Shown: piece after piece, positions 33,488 to 43,227 of the stretch | How the letters are laid out: every line of letters starts with the position of its first letter | How positions within the stretch are numbered: position 1 is the stretch's first letter | Assembly: GCF_023370115.1 (NCBI RefSeq) | Contig: NZ_CP097160.1 | Coordinates: 2,542,001 to 2,606,000, forward strand | Length of the DNA: 64,000 bases | DNA from: Gulosibacter sediminis | GTDB lineage: Bacteria > Actinomycetota > Actinomycetes > Actinomycetales > Microbacteriaceae | Direction of reading: 5' to 3' | Position numbers and translations under genes: made by a program | Notes under the pieces: generated by a model | The model's input: the letters and a program-made list of their open reading frames with translations, nothing else | The model's database searches: none | Told to the model about the DNA's origin: nothing

Positions 33488-34747
33488 TTAGCGAACGATC
33501 GACTCGGCCCCGGCCGAACGCACCGGGGTGAGGCGCTCGAGCTGCGTCACGTGGCGCGGCTCGAGTTCCTCGACGGTCGCGACGCCAAGCAGCGCCATGG
33601 TGCGCTTCACCTGCGAGCCGAGGATCTCAATCATGCGGTCGACGCCCTCGCGCCCGCCGGCCATGAGGCCGTAGAGGTAGGCGCGGCCAACGAGCGTGAA
33701 CTTCGCGCCGAGCGCCATCGAGGCGACGATGTCGGCGCCGTGCATGATGCCGGTGTCGAGCATGACGGTGGCGTCGGCGCCGACCTCGCGCACGACCTCG
33801 GGCAGCAGACGGAACGGGATCGGCGCGCGGTCGAGCTGACGGCCGCCGTGGTTCGACAGGATGATGCCGTCGACACCCTTATCGATGAGCCGCACCGCGT
33901 CGGGCACGTTCTGCACGCCCTTCACGACGAGCTTGCCCGGCCACATCTCGCGGATGATCGTGAGGTCGTCGTCCGAGATCGTCGGGTCCATCGCATAGTT
34001 GAGCAGCTCGCCGACGGTGCCGCCGGTCGTCGAGAGTGAGGCGAACTCGAGCTTCGGGGTGGTGAGGAAGTCCCACCACCACCACGGGCGCGGAATCGCG
34101 TCGACGATCGTCTTCACCGACAGCTGCGGCGGAATCGAGAAGCCGTTGCGCGAGTCGCGCATGCGGTTGCCCGCGATCGGGGTGTCAACCGTGAACATGA
34201 GTGTGTCGAAGCCGGCCTTCGCAGCGCGCTCGACGAGGCCGTACGAGATCTCGCGTTGGCGCATGACGTAGAGCTGGAACCAGTTGCGACCGGTCGGGTT
34301 CGCCGCCTTGACGTCCTCGATCGACGTCGTGCCGAGCGTCGAGAGCGAGAAAGGGATGCCCGCGGCCGCGGCAGCGCCGGCGCCGGCGGTCTCGCCCTCG
34401 GTCTGCATGAGGCGCGTGAACCCGGTGGGCGCAATGCCGAACGGCAGAGCGCTGCGCCCGCCGAGAATCTCCACCGAAGGGTCAACTTCGGGTGCCGGGC
34501 GGAGGATGTCGGGGTGGAATTCGACGTCACGGAACGCCTGGCGTGCGCGACGCATCGAGATCTCGTCGTCGGCCGCACCGTCGGTGTAGTCGAACGCGGC
34601 GGCGGGCGTGCGGCGCTTCGCGATCTTGCGCAGGTCGGCGATCGTCAACGCTTGCGACAGTCGACGGCGCTTGAGGTTGAAATCAGGCTTCTGCAAATGC
34701 AGATACTCGAAAATCTCCGACGGCTTTGGAACCTGACGCTGCACCAT
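33488..34747 (-). CDS. lldD: FMN-dependent alpha-hydroxy acid (L-lactate) dehydrogenase
   Basis: A 419-residue FMN TIM-barrel enzyme of the lactate dehydrogenase/glycolate oxidase family. [18 protein letters not shown] is the conserved N-terminal motif, [12 protein letters not shown] and [11 protein letters not shown] line the flavin site, and the catalytic [12 protein letters not shown] and [12 protein letters not shown] follow. The ATG at 34747 follows AGGACGAAGAT; upstream codons have no family similarity. It is the last gene of the rhamnose operon, 25 bases after rhaB. The upstream bifunctional RhaE makes L-lactate from lactaldehyde, so oxidation to pyruvate by this enzyme would finish the pathway. 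Confidence 0.87.
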   Translation of the reverse strand: MVQRQVPKPSEIFEYLHLQKPDFNLKRRRLSQALTIADLRKIAKRRTPAAAFDYTDGAADDEISMRRARQAFRDVEFHPDILRPAPEVDPSVEILGGRSALPFGIAPTGFTRLMQTEGETAGAGAAAAAGIPFSLSTLGTTSIEDVKAANPTGRNWFQLYVMRQREISYGLVERAAKAGFDTLMFTVDTPIAGNRMRDSRNGFSIPPQLSVKTIVDAIPRPWWWWDFLTTPKLEFASLSTTGGTVGELLNYAMDPTISDDDLTIIREMWPGKLVVKGVQNVPDAVRLIDKGVDGIILSNHGGRQLDRAPIPFRLLPEVVREVGADATVMLDTGIMHGADIVASMALGAKFTLVGRAYLYGLMAGGREGVDRMIEILGSQVKRTMALLGVATVEELEPRHVTQLERLTPVRSAGAESIVR

Positions 34748-34772
34748 ATCTTCGTCCTCTTGTTCAGTAGTT

Positions 34773-36218
34773 CTAGTTGCTCGACACCCGCGGAGTGAAG
34801 CGGCGCAGGTCAACGGTCTGCGCAATCAGCGCTCGCAGGGCTTCCAGGTCGCCACGCACGGCGCCAAGGGCCCGCGCCTGCACAACGAGGTTGCCGAGCG
34901 CGGTCGCCTCGACCGGCCCGGCGACAACCCTAAGTAGAGCACGGTCGGCCGTGAGTTGGCAGAGCAGGGTGTTGAGCGAGCCACCCCCGACGAGGTGGAT
35001 CGCGCCCACCCGCTTGCCCGACAGTTCGGCGGCGCGGTGCACCGCATCCGCGAACGCCGCGGCGAGCGACTCAAGGATACTCCGCACGAGCTCCGCGCGC
35101 CCGCTCGGCACCGCGAGGCCGTGGCCCGCGAGCCAGTCGGCGATGCGCGCGTGCATGTCACCCGGCGGGGCAAACACGGGGTCGTTCACGTCGAACACGG
35201 GCTGCGGCGTGCCCACGTCGGCGGCCGCGGCGAGCAGCTCACCGAGATCGATCGACTCGCCGTCGACGCGCTCCCAACCGCGAATCGTCTCGGAAAGCAC
35301 CCAGAGCCCCATCACGTTGTGGAGGAACCGGGTGCGGCCATCAACGCCGCGCTCGTTCGTGAAGTTCGCGGCGCGCGACGCTTCGGTGACGACGGGCGCT
35401 TCGAGCTCGACGCCAACGAGGCCCCAGGTGCCGCAACTGATGAATGCGACGTCGGGGTCGGTCATCGGAATACCGACGACCGCCGAGGCGGTGTCGTGTG
35501 AACCGACCGCGAGCACCGGCACGCGCGTGTCGAGACCGGTGGCCTCGCCGACGCGCTCGCGCAGCGTGCCGATTTCGGTGCCGGGGTCGACGAGCTGCGG
35601 CAGAATCTCGGTGGGAATCCCGAGCTGCTGCGCGAGGTCGAAGTCCCACTCCCCCGCGAGCGAGAGCAGCCCGGTCGTCGAGGCGTTCGTGCGCTCGGCC
35701 ACCTCGGCGCCCGTGAGCCAGTATCCGAGCAGGTCGGGGATGAGCAGTGCCCGGTCGGCCTGCGCGATCCGCGTCTCGTCAAGCACCTCCGCGACGTACT
35801 GGTACACCGTGTTGAAGGGCAGGTACTGCAGGCCGTTGCGGGCGTACAGCTCGGCGAAGGGAATGCGCTTGTGGGCGAGCTCGGCCGCCCGCGCGCCCCG
35901 CGCATCCCGGTAGTGGAACGGCACGCCGAGCATGCTGCCGCGGCGCAGCAGCGCATAGTCGACGGCCCACGAGTCAATGCCGATCGACTGCAGCTGGGCG
36001 CCCGAGCGGCGCTGCGCCTCGCGGCCCGCGTCGCGCAGGCCGTCGAGGATGCTGCGGTAGAGCTCGACGATGTTCCAGTGCAGCCCATCGGGCAGCTCGA
36101 CGGGGGTGTTCGGGAATCGGGCGACCGTGTGCATCCGCAGCTCGCCGGGCCCCACTTCGCCGAGGATGACCCGGCCGCTGGTGGCGCCGAGGTCAACCGC
36201 GGCGACGTGTGCGCTCAT
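34773..36218 (-). CDS. rhaB: L-rhamnulokinase
   Basis: A 481-residue FGGY-family sugar kinase that phosphorylates L-rhamnulose at O1. [16 protein letters not shown] is the first phosphate loop; [43 protein letters not shown] and the C-terminal [18 protein letters not shown] are rhamnulokinase signatures. Length is normal. It lies eight bases after the aldolase/dehydrogenase gene in the rhamnose operon. Confidence 0.93.
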   Translation of the reverse strand: MSAHVAAVDLGATSGRVILGEVGPGELRMHTVARFPNTPVELPDGLHWNIVELYRSILDGLRDAGREAQRRSGAQLQSIGIDSWAVDYALLRRGSMLGVPFHYRDARGARAAELAHKRIPFAELYARNGLQYLPFNTVYQYVAEVLDETRIAQADRALLIPDLLGYWLTGAEVAERTNASTTGLLSLAGEWDFDLAQQLGIPTEILPQLVDPGTEIGTLRERVGEATGLDTRVPVLAVGSHDTASAVVGIPMTDPDVAFISCGTWGLVGVELEAPVVTEASRAANFTNERGVDGRTRFLHNVMGLWVLSETIRGWERVDGESIDLGELLAAAADVGTPQPVFDVNDPVFAPPGDMHARIADWLAGHGLAVPSGRAELVRSILESLAAAFADAVHRAAELSGKRVGAIHLVGGGSLNTLLCQLTADRALLRVVAGPVEATALGNLVVQARALGAVRGDLEALRALIAQTVDLRRFTPRVSSN

Positions 36219-36226
36219 CGCCGCGC

Positions 36227-38269
36227 CTATCGCAGGAACGCGGCGGCGACGCCGGAGTCGACGGGCAGGTGCACGCCGGTGGTGCGCGAGAGCTCGGGGC
36301 CCGTGAGCACGTAGACGGCGTCGGCGATGTTCTCGGGCACGACCTCGCGCTTGAGGATCGTGCGGTTCGCGTAGAACTGGCCGAGGTCTTCCTCCTTCAC
36401 GCCGTAGGTCGCGGCGCGTTGCGCGCCCCAGCCGCCGGCGAAGATGCCCGAGCCGCGCACGACGCCGTCGGGGTTGATGCCGTTGACGCGCACGCCGTGC
36501 TCGCCGAGCTCAACCGCGAGCAGTCGCACCTGGTGCGCCTGGTCGGCCTTCGTCGCCGAGTAGGCGATGTTGTTCGGACCCGCGAACACCGAGTTCTTCG
36601 AGGCGATGTAGACGATGTCGCCGCCGAGCTGCTGGTCGATGAGCACCCGCGCCGCCGCCTTCGAGACGAGGAACGAGCCCTTCGCCATGACGTTGTGCTG
36701 GAGGTCCCAGTCGCGCTCGGTGGTCTCGAGCAGCGGCTTCGACAGCGAGAGGCCGGCGTTGTTCACGATGAGGTCGAGGCCGCCGAACGCGAGCACCGCC
36801 TCGTCGACCGCGGCCTGCACGGCCGCCTCGCTCGAGACGTCGGCGGCCACGCCGATCGCGACGTCGCTCGATCCGAGCTCGGCCGCGGTGGCCTGCGCCT
36901 TCTCGAGGTCGAGGTCGGCGATGACGACGCAGGCGCCCTCACGGGCGAGGCGGGTCGCGACGGCCTTGCCGATGCCCGAGGCGGCGCCGGTGACGAGGGC
37001 GATGCGGCCCTGGTGCGAGCGCGGCTTCGGCCGACGCTGCAGCTTCGCCTCCTCGAGGGCCCAGTACTCGATGCGGAACTTCTCGGACTCGTCGATCGGC
37101 TGGTAACTCGACAGCGCCTCGGCGCCGCGCATCACGTTGATCGCGTTGACGTAGAACTCGCCGGCGACGCGCGCCGTCTGCTTGTCGGCGCCGTACGAGA
37201 ACATGCCGACGCCCGGCACGAGCACGATGAGCGGGTCGGCCCCGCGCATGGCGGGCGACGTCTCGTCGGCGTAGCGCTCGTAGTAGGCGGCGTAGTCGGC
37301 GCGGTAGGCCTCGTGCAGCTCGCGCAGGCGCGCGGTCTGCTCTTCGACGGATGCGGTGGCCGGCAGGTCGAGCACGAGCGGCTTCACCTTGGTGCGCAGG
37401 AAGTGGTCGGGGCAGCTCGTGCCGAGCTCGGCGAGGGGCGCGAGCTGCTCGCGCTGGAGGAAGTCGAGCACCTCCTCGGAGTCGGTGTAGTGGCCCACCA
37501 TCGGCTTGTCGGCCGAGGCGATGCCGCGAATCACGCCCGCGAGCGCGGCGGCCCGCGCACGACGCTCGGCCTCGGGCAGCGGCTCGTAGCCGGGCACGAC
37601 GGCGCCGAAGGGCTCGGCCGCGCCGTTCGCGGCGATGTACTCCTCGGCGGTGCGGATGATCCAGAGCGAGTGTTCCTCGGCCTCGGCCGAGGTGTCGCCC
37701 CACGCGGTGATGCCGTGGCCGCCGAGGATGCAGCCGATCGCCTCGGGGTTGGCTTCCTTGATCGCGGCGATGTCGAGGCCGAGCTGGAAGCCGGGGCGGC
37801 GCCAGGGCACCCAGACGACGCGCTCGCCGAAGATCTTCGCGGTGAGGGCCTCGCCGTCGGCGGCGGTCGCGATGGCGATGCCCGAGTCGGGGTGGAGGTG
37901 GTCGACGTGCGCGGCGTCAACGAGCGCGTGCATCGCGGTGTCGATCGACGGCGCGGCACCGCCCTTGCCGTGCAGGCAGAAGTCGAACGCGGCGACCATC
38001 TCGTCCTCGCGCTCGACGCCGGGGTAGACGTCGCGCAGGGCGCGCACCCGGTCGAGCCGGAGCACGGCGAGGCCGGGCTCGGTGAGGGTGCCCAGGTCGC
38101 CGCCCGAGCCCTTCACCCAGAGCAGCTCAACCGCATCCCCGGTCACCGGGTCGGTGTCGCTGCCCTTGGCCGAGGTGTTGCCGCCGGCGTAGTTCGTGTT
38201 GCGCGGGTCGGCGCCGAGTCGGTTGCTGCGGGAGAGAAGATCGGCGACGGCCGGATTCGTGGTGGTCAT
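36227..38269 (-). CDS. rhaE: Bifunctional rhamnulose-1-phosphate aldolase/lactaldehyde dehydrogenase
   Basis: A 680-residue two-domain enzyme. The N-terminal ~415 residues are a class II aldolase that splits L-rhamnulose 1-phosphate into dihydroxyacetone phosphate and L-lactaldehyde (WVKGSGGDLGTL, HLHPDSGIAIATA metal site). The C-terminal ~255 residues are an SDR (GRIALVTGAASGIGKAVATR, Ser in YIASKNSVF, Tyr/Lys in AYSATKADQAH) that oxidises lactaldehyde to lactate. This fusion (RhaE/RhaEW, YuxG-like) replaces separate RhaD and AldA. The ATG at 38269 is close to the stop of rhaI. Middle gene of the rhamnose operon. Confidence 0.93.
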   Translation of the reverse strand: MTTTNPAVADLLSRSNRLGADPRNTNYAGGNTSAKGSDTDPVTGDAVELLWVKGSGGDLGTLTEPGLAVLRLDRVRALRDVYPGVEREDEMVAAFDFCLHGKGGAAPSIDTAMHALVDAAHVDHLHPDSGIAIATAADGEALTAKIFGERVVWVPWRRPGFQLGLDIAAIKEANPEAIGCILGGHGITAWGDTSAEAEEHSLWIIRTAEEYIAANGAAEPFGAVVPGYEPLPEAERRARAAALAGVIRGIASADKPMVGHYTDSEEVLDFLQREQLAPLAELGTSCPDHFLRTKVKPLVLDLPATASVEEQTARLRELHEAYRADYAAYYERYADETSPAMRGADPLIVLVPGVGMFSYGADKQTARVAGEFYVNAINVMRGAEALSSYQPIDESEKFRIEYWALEEAKLQRRPKPRSHQGRIALVTGAASGIGKAVATRLAREGACVVIADLDLEKAQATAAELGSSDVAIGVAADVSSEAAVQAAVDEAVLAFGGLDLIVNNAGLSLSKPLLETTERDWDLQHNVMAKGSFLVSKAAARVLIDQQLGGDIVYIASKNSVFAGPNNIAYSATKADQAHQVRLLAVELGEHGVRVNGINPDGVVRGSGIFAGGWGAQRAATYGVKEEDLGQFYANRTILKREVVPENIADAVYVLTGPELSRTTGVHLPVDSGVAAAFLR

Positions 38270-38287
38270 GCGAGTGTCGTCTGCTTT

Positions 38288-39457
38288 CTACGCGCCCCAG
38301 GAGGCCTGCTGGCCCCCGACGCGTTCCTGAGCGATCTGCTGCTGGTAGCCCGACGCGGCGTAGGCGCGCATCGGATTGGCGGCGAAGCCGCGCGACTCGC
38401 GCCAGGCGGCGAGCTGCTCACGGACATCGATTTGGTAGGCGTCCATGAAGATTTCGTTCGCCTCGAGCACGTCGCCCGAGCGCTGGGCCTCGCCGAGCGC
38501 ATCTCGGTCGAGCAGGAGCGCGCGGGCCGCCATCTCCTGCACGTTGAGCACCGAGCGAATCTGGCCGGGGATCTTGTCTTCGACGTTGTGGCATTGGTCG
38601 AGCATGAAGGCGAGGTTCGGGTTGTTCCAGCCGCCGCCGCGGATCACCTCGGTAAGGATGCGGAACAGCTGGTACGGGTCGGCCGCGCCGACGATGAGGT
38701 CGTCGTCGGCGTAGAAGCGCGAGTTGAAGTCAAACGAGCCGAGCTTGCCGAGGCGCAGCAGCTGCATCACGATGAACTCGATGTTCGTGCCGGGCGCGTG
38801 GTGGCCAGTGTCGAGGCAGACCACGGCCTTGTCGCCGAGCGCCGAGACCTGGGCGTAGCTCGTGCCCCAGTCGGGCACGTCGGTGTGATAGAACGCCGGC
38901 TCGAAGAACTTGTACTCGAGCACGAGGCGCTGTGCGTCGCTGAGGCGCGCGTAGATCTGCTGCAGCGAGTCCTGCAGGCGGTCCTGCCGGCCGCGCATAT
39001 CGGCCTGGCCCGGGTAGTTCGAGCCATCGGCGAGCCAGATCTTGAGGTCGCGCGAGCCCGTGACGTTCATGATGTCGATGCACTCGAAGTGGTGATCGAT
39101 CGCTTTCTGGCGCAGCTTCGAGTCTTCGTGGGTGAGGCTGCCGAACTTGAAGTCGTCGTCCTGGAAGGTGTTCGAGTTGACGGTGCCGAGCCCGACGCCG
39201 TGCTCCTGCGCGTGCTCGAGGAGGGTGCCGTAGTCGTCAACCTTGTCCCACGGGTAGTGGAGCGCCACGACCTGGCCGAGGCCGGTGTACTTGCTCACCT
39301 GCGCGGCATCGGCGATCTTCTCGAACGGGTCGCGCGGGGTGCCGGGCGTGCCAAACACCTTGAAGCGCGTGCCCGAGTTGCCGAACGCCCACGAGGGCAG
39401 TTCGATGACGAGCTGCCCGAGGGTGTCGAGCTGCTGCTGCGAAAGGGTGCGGGTCAT
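38288..39457 (-). CDS. rhaI: L-rhamnose isomerase (RhaI type)
   Basis: A 389-residue TIM-barrel metal isomerase converting L-rhamnose to L-rhamnulose. Motifs include SWAFGNSGTRFKVFGTPG near the N-terminus, LEYKFFEPAFYHTDVPDWG (metal-binding Glu), VCLDTGHHAPGTNIE and SFDFNSRFYADDDLIVGAADP. This is the non-RhaA type found in actinobacteria and rhizobia. The ATG at 39457 lies two bases beyond the stop of the mutarotase gene, which indicates coupling; longer upstream reading has no similarity. Confidence 0.92.
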   Translation of the reverse strand: MTRTLSQQQLDTLGQLVIELPSWAFGNSGTRFKVFGTPGTPRDPFEKIADAAQVSKYTGLGQVVALHYPWDKVDDYGTLLEHAQEHGVGLGTVNSNTFQDDDFKFGSLTHEDSKLRQKAIDHHFECIDIMNVTGSRDLKIWLADGSNYPGQADMRGRQDRLQDSLQQIYARLSDAQRLVLEYKFFEPAFYHTDVPDWGTSYAQVSALGDKAVVCLDTGHHAPGTNIEFIVMQLLRLGKLGSFDFNSRFYADDDLIVGAADPYQLFRILTEVIRGGGWNNPNLAFMLDQCHNVEDKIPGQIRSVLNVQEMAARALLLDRDALGEAQRSGDVLEANEIFMDAYQIDVREQLAAWRESRGFAANPMRAYAASGYQQQIAQERVGGQQASWGA

Positions 39458-39459
39458 GG

Positions 39460-39825
39460 TCAGATTCCTGTCTGCGTGCGGGTGGCCTGCAGTTGGTCCC
39501 CGAGGTTGAAGATTTCGGTGAGTGGTGGGGTCTGGTCGGCGCGGCCGTCGACGTGGTCGAAGAACTCGGCCATGTCGGCCTCCCAGGCGGTGGCGACCTC
39601 GCTCGCAGCGAGGTAGTTGCGGGCGGCTTCGTCGTCGTCGGTCTCGTAGTAGCCGACGAGCAGGCCGTCGCCCGCGAGGAAGAGCGAGTAGTTGCGGCGT
39701 CCGGAGCGCGCGATCTCCTCGAGCATCTCGGCACGTACGGGGGTGTGGCGCCGCAGGTACTCGTCGAGTTTGTCGGGGCGGATGCGCAGGGTGAAGCACA
39801 CGCGCTGGGGCTGAAGCTCGGGCAT
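39460..39825 (-). CDS. rhaM: L-rhamnose mutarotase
   Basis: A 121-residue alpha/beta-barrel protein (RhaM/RhaU family) that speeds interconversion of rhamnose anomers. RVCFTLRIRPDKLDEYLRRH followed by GRRNYSLFLAGDGLLVGYYE are the conserved strand-helix segments with the active-site His and Tyr. The ATG at 39825 gives the usual family length; an in-frame ATG at 39858 would add 11 residues. Neither has a clear Shine-Dalgarno sequence. It lies between the binding-protein gene and rhaI. Confidence 0.88.
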   Translation of the reverse strand: MPELQPQRVCFTLRIRPDKLDEYLRRHTPVRAEMLEEIARSGRRNYSLFLAGDGLLVGYYETDDDEAARNYLAASEVATAWEADMAEFFDHVDGRADQTPPLTEIFNLGDQLQATRTQTGI

Positions 39826-39938
39826 CCGGCTGGTCTCGCTCTCGCCGCTACGCGGCATTGATTCGATTCAAGTGGTGGGGCGGATGCGCCCGCTCGGCCG
39901 AGCGTGTCGGCTGCGGCAGAGCGGGCGTCCGGTGGCGA

Positions 39939-40985
39939 CTAGAAGTCGAAGTCGCTGATGTTGTCCTTGTTGAAGACGAACGGGTCGCCGAGCAGGACGG
40001 TGCCGTCGGCGCCGACCGTGTACTCGCCGAGCTTGCCGGCCTCGAAGGTGTCACCCTCGGCGCCGGTGATGGTGCCGTCGATCAGCGCCTGCGCGGTGTA
40101 GGCCGCGAGGTAGCCGAGGTCTTCGGGGTTCCAGAGGGCGAACGCCTCAACGGTGCCGCTCTCGACGTACTCGCGCATCTGGTTCGGCGTGCCGAGACCG
40201 GTGATCGCAACCTGGCCCTTGTACTCCGAGGTGTCGACGTAGCGGGCCGCCGCGGCGATACCCACGGTGGTCGGCGAGACGATGCCCTTGAGGTCGGGGT
40301 AGGTCTGGAGCAGCGACGAGGTCTTGTCGAACGAGGTCTGGTCGTCGTCGTCACCGTAGACGACCTCAACGAGCTCGATGTCGGGGTAGTCCGACTCGAG
40401 GTATGCCTCCATGAGCTCGATCCAGGCGTTCTGGTTCGTCGCGTTCGCCGAGGCCGAGAGGATCGCAATCTGGCCCTCGCCACCGATCTGGTCGGCGATG
40501 AGGTCGATCTGCGTCTTCGCGATGCCCTCGGCGTCAGCCTGGTTCACGAACACGTCGCGGCACTCGGGGTCGGTGTCGGAGTCGAAGGTGACGACCTTGA
40601 CACCCGAGCTCTTCGCCTCTTCGAGGGCCGAGCAGATCGCGCTCGGGTCGTTCGCCGAGATCACGATCGAGCCCACCTGCTGCTGGGTGAGCGTGTTGAT
40701 GTAGCTCACCTGACCGTCGGGGGTGGCCTCAGCCGGGCCGACCTCGTTGAAGGTGCCGCCGAACTCCTCGACGGCAGCCTTACCACCGGTCGACGAGGCG
40801 TCGAAGTAGGGGTTACCGAGGTTCTTCGGCACGAAGGTGACCGACAGGTCGCCAGAGCCTTCGGCTGCAGCATCCGTCGAGCCGGTCGAGCCGCTGCCGG
40901 TGTCGGCGCAGCCTGCGAGGGCAATTGAGACGGCCGCGGCGGCCGCAATCAGTGCGCCAATACGACGCTTTCCAGCAAACTTCAT
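39939..40985 (-). CDS. rhaS: Rhamnose ABC transporter, substrate-binding lipoprotein
   Basis: A 348-residue periplasmic-binding-protein-like lipoprotein. The signal peptide RRIGALIAAAAAVSIALAGC ends in a lipobox cysteine at residue 26, and the mature protein has the sugar-binding fold (LSVTFVPKNLGNPYFDASST, NDPSAICSALEEAKSSGV, TFDSDTDPECRDVFVNQ). It captures L-rhamnose outside the membrane for RhaPQT. AAAGG precedes the ATG at 40985. The specificity follows from the operon. Confidence 0.9.
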   Translation of the reverse strand: MKFAGKRRIGALIAAAAAVSIALAGCADTGSGSTGSTDAAAEGSGDLSVTFVPKNLGNPYFDASSTGGKAAVEEFGGTFNEVGPAEATPDGQVSYINTLTQQQVGSIVISANDPSAICSALEEAKSSGVKVVTFDSDTDPECRDVFVNQADAEGIAKTQIDLIADQIGGEGQIAILSASANATNQNAWIELMEAYLESDYPDIELVEVVYGDDDDQTSFDKTSSLLQTYPDLKGIVSPTTVGIAAAARYVDTSEYKGQVAITGLGTPNQMREYVESGTVEAFALWNPEDLGYLAAYTAQALIDGTITGAEGDTFEAGKLGEYTVGADGTVLLGDPFVFNKDNISDFDF

Positions 40986-41011
40986 TGTGTTGCCTTTCGT
41001 TGGGTGGGTGC

Positions 41012-42127
41012 CTAGTTCGGCGATGAGGTCGTGGGGCTGGGGGTGGTCTTGGTGCCGACTCGGGCGGCCTTCGCTGCGGCGAGGCGGGCGCGGCGCAGCT
41101 GCACCCAGTCGATGACGCTCGCGAGCACCACCGAGAGCACGAGCAGCACACCGGTGATGATGTTGATGACATCGCTCGTCACGTTCGCGAGGCGCAGGGC
41201 GCTCGACAGGGTGCCGATGAGCAGGGCGGCGGCGACGACGCCGTAGATCTTGCCGCGGCCGCCGAAGACCGAGACGCCGCCGAGCACGACCGCCGCGATC
41301 ACCTGCAGCTCGAGCCCGGTCGCGTTGTCGCCGCGGGCCGAGCCGTAGCGCAGCGTGAAGAAGATGCCGGCGAAGGCCGAGACGACTCCCGCGAGCACGA
41401 ACAGCAGGAACTTCGTGCGCTCGACCCGCACGCCCGAGAAGCGCGCCGCGTCGGAGGCGAGGCCGATGGCGTAGACGCCGCGGCCGAAGGTCGAGAAGTG
41501 CAACAGCACGACGAAGACGGCGAGCAGAATCACGAAGGGCAGCATGATGTAGGGCAGCGGCGTGCCCGAGATCTTCGCCTGGGCGAGCGCCGTCCACTCC
41601 GCGGGGAAGCTTGTGACGGCGGCGGTGCCGAGCAGGCCGACCGCGAGGCCGCGGAAGAGCGCCATGGTGCCGATCGTGACGGCGAGCGAGGGCAGGCCGA
41701 CCACGGTGACGAGGAAGCCGTTCACCGCGCCGCCGAGCACACCAACGAGCAGGGCGATGGTTGCCGCCACGCCGAAGCCGACGCCGGCCTGCACGAGCAC
41801 GCCCGTGACGACCGACGAGAGGCCGACCATCGAACCGACCGACAGGTCGATCTCGCCCGTGATCATCACGAGCGTCATCGGCAACGCAATGAGCAGAATC
41901 GGCGCGATGTCCATGAGCAGGTAGGTGAGCGTGATCGGCTGAGCGAAGCCGCGCACGGCGGTCATCGCGACGAGCGCAACGACGGCGAGCAGCAGCACGA
42001 TCGCCATCTCACGGCTGATCAGGAGACGCTTCCACGCGGGGCGGCCGAAGGGCGCGATCACGCGGGCGGGGGCGCCGACGGCTGCCTCGGCGGGCGTCGG
42101 TTCGCGGGTGGTGTCGGTGGTGGTCAT
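41012..42127 (-). CDS. rhaQ: Rhamnose ABC transporter permease
   Basis: A 371-residue inner-membrane permease of the BPD_transp_2 (ribose/xylose-type) family with about nine to ten hydrophobic helices. The region GEIDLSVGSMVGLSSVV and the helix GATTALLVGVLGGAVNGFLV-like segment near residue 130 hold the conserved transporter signature. Its start overlaps the stop of the next permease gene by four bases. Works with RhaP, RhaT and RhaS; the P/Q naming of the two permeases is by convention. Confidence 0.87.
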   Translation of the reverse strand: MTTTDTTREPTPAEAAVGAPARVIAPFGRPAWKRLLISREMAIVLLLAVVALVAMTAVRGFAQPITLTYLLMDIAPILLIALPMTLVMITGEIDLSVGSMVGLSSVVTGVLVQAGVGFGVAATIALLVGVLGGAVNGFLVTVVGLPSLAVTIGTMALFRGLAVGLLGTAAVTSFPAEWTALAQAKISGTPLPYIMLPFVILLAVFVVLLHFSTFGRGVYAIGLASDAARFSGVRVERTKFLLFVLAGVVSAFAGIFFTLRYGSARGDNATGLELQVIAAVVLGGVSVFGGRGKIYGVVAAALLIGTLSSALRLANVTSDVINIITGVLLVLSVVLASVIDWVQLRRARLAAAKAARVGTKTTPSPTTSSPN

Positions 42128-43227
42128 GCGTTGCTCCTGGCCGTCTCTGAGTCGGGCACTCCGGGCGGGGGTGGCGCATCCTCCCGGCCGCGAGATTCGA
42201 TGAGTCGTCGTTTCTGGCGCAGCGCGACCGCGCGGTCGAGCACGATGGCGCCGAGGATGAGCAGGCCGACGACGAAGCGCTGCCAGAAGTCGGGAATGCC
42301 GAGCACCGGGAGGGCGCGGTTGATGGTGGCGAGCAGCATCCCGCCGATCGCGGCGCCCCAGAGGGTGCCGACGCCACCGGTAATCGCGACGCCGCCGATG
42401 ACGGCCGCGCCGACCGCGTCGAGCTCCCAGCCCGAACCGGCCTGCGAGTTCACGGTGCCGTAGCGGGCCGCGTAGAACACGCCGGCCAGGCCCGCGAGCG
42501 CGCCCGAGAGCACGAAGGCGGTGAGCACGCGGCGCGTGGTCTTGAGGCCGTAGAGCTCGGCGGCGGCGGGGTCGGAGCCGATGGCGTAGTACTCGCGGCC
42601 GCCGCGGGTGTTCTTGATGATCCAGGCCGCGCCGAACAGCACGATGAAGGCGATGATCGCGAGGATCGGTATCGAGAGCACCTGGCCCGTGCCGAGCGCG
42701 AGGAAGTCGCGCGGCAGGTCGCTCGCGTTGATGCGGTCGCTGCCTGCCCAGAGCACGTTGATGCCGCGGTAGGCGTAGAGCATGCCGAGCGTGATTACCA
42801 TGGCCGGCACCCGGGCGAACGCGACGAGCGCGCCGCTAATGAGGCCGAGCACGCCGCCGAAGATGACGACGAGCACGATGACGAGCAGCATCGGGATGCC
42901 TGGCAGGTCGATGAACAGGCGGCCGGTGAGGTAGGCCGACAGGCCCATGACTGAGCCGACCGAGAGGTCGACGTTGCGGGTGATGAGCACGATGCCCTGG
43001 CCGACCGCGACGAGCACGAGGATCGACGGGGTGAGGAACAGGTCGCGCCAGCCGTCGGCAGAGAAGGTGAAGTTTGGGTTCTTCGCGGTCGCGGCGACGA
43101 TGACGATGAGCAGGGCGAGCAGGATGCTCAGCTCGCGCACGCGGCCCATGAACGAGATGCGTCGGCTCACCCGAGAGGTCGGGATCGCGGTGGTGGCGAC
43201 GGGCTTCAGCCCGGGAAGATTACTCAT
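42124..43227 (-). CDS. rhaP: Rhamnose ABC transporter permease
   Basis: A 367-residue permease of the same family as its neighbour. The signature [20 protein letters not shown] and the later [20 protein letters not shown]-type segment ([19 protein letters not shown]) are typical of sugar ABC permeases. Its start overlaps the ATPase gene stop by four bases (ATGA), as does the start of the following permease gene with its own stop, so all three are translationally coupled. Confidence 0.87.
   Translation of the reverse strand: MSNLPGLKPVATTAIPTSRVSRRISFMGRVRELSILLALLIVIVAATAKNPNFTFSADGWRDLFLTPSILVLVAVGQGIVLITRNVDLSVGSVMGLSAYLTGRLFIDLPGIPMLLVIVLVVIFGGVLGLISGALVAFARVPAMVITLGMLYAYRGINVLWAGSDRINASDLPRDFLALGTGQVLSIPILAIIAFIVLFGAAWIIKNTRGGREYYAIGSDPAAAELYGLKTTRRVLTAFVLSGALAGLAGVFYAARYGTVNSQAGSGWELDAVGAAVIGGVAITGGVGTLWGAAIGGMLLATINRALPVLGIPDFWQRFVVGLLILGAIVLDRAVALRQKRRLIESRGREDAPPPPGVPDSETARSNA

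Noticed and set aside
36209-39616. A very long open frame (over 1,100 codons) on the + strand opposite the rhamnose genes
   Set aside because: The minus strand encodes rhaE, rhaI and rhaB with full domain matches. The + frame is Arg/Ala/Gly/His/Glu-rich with no domain pattern, as expected for a frame lying antisense in GC-rich DNA. The same applies to long frames opposite otnK, dcd, the M20 gene and others.
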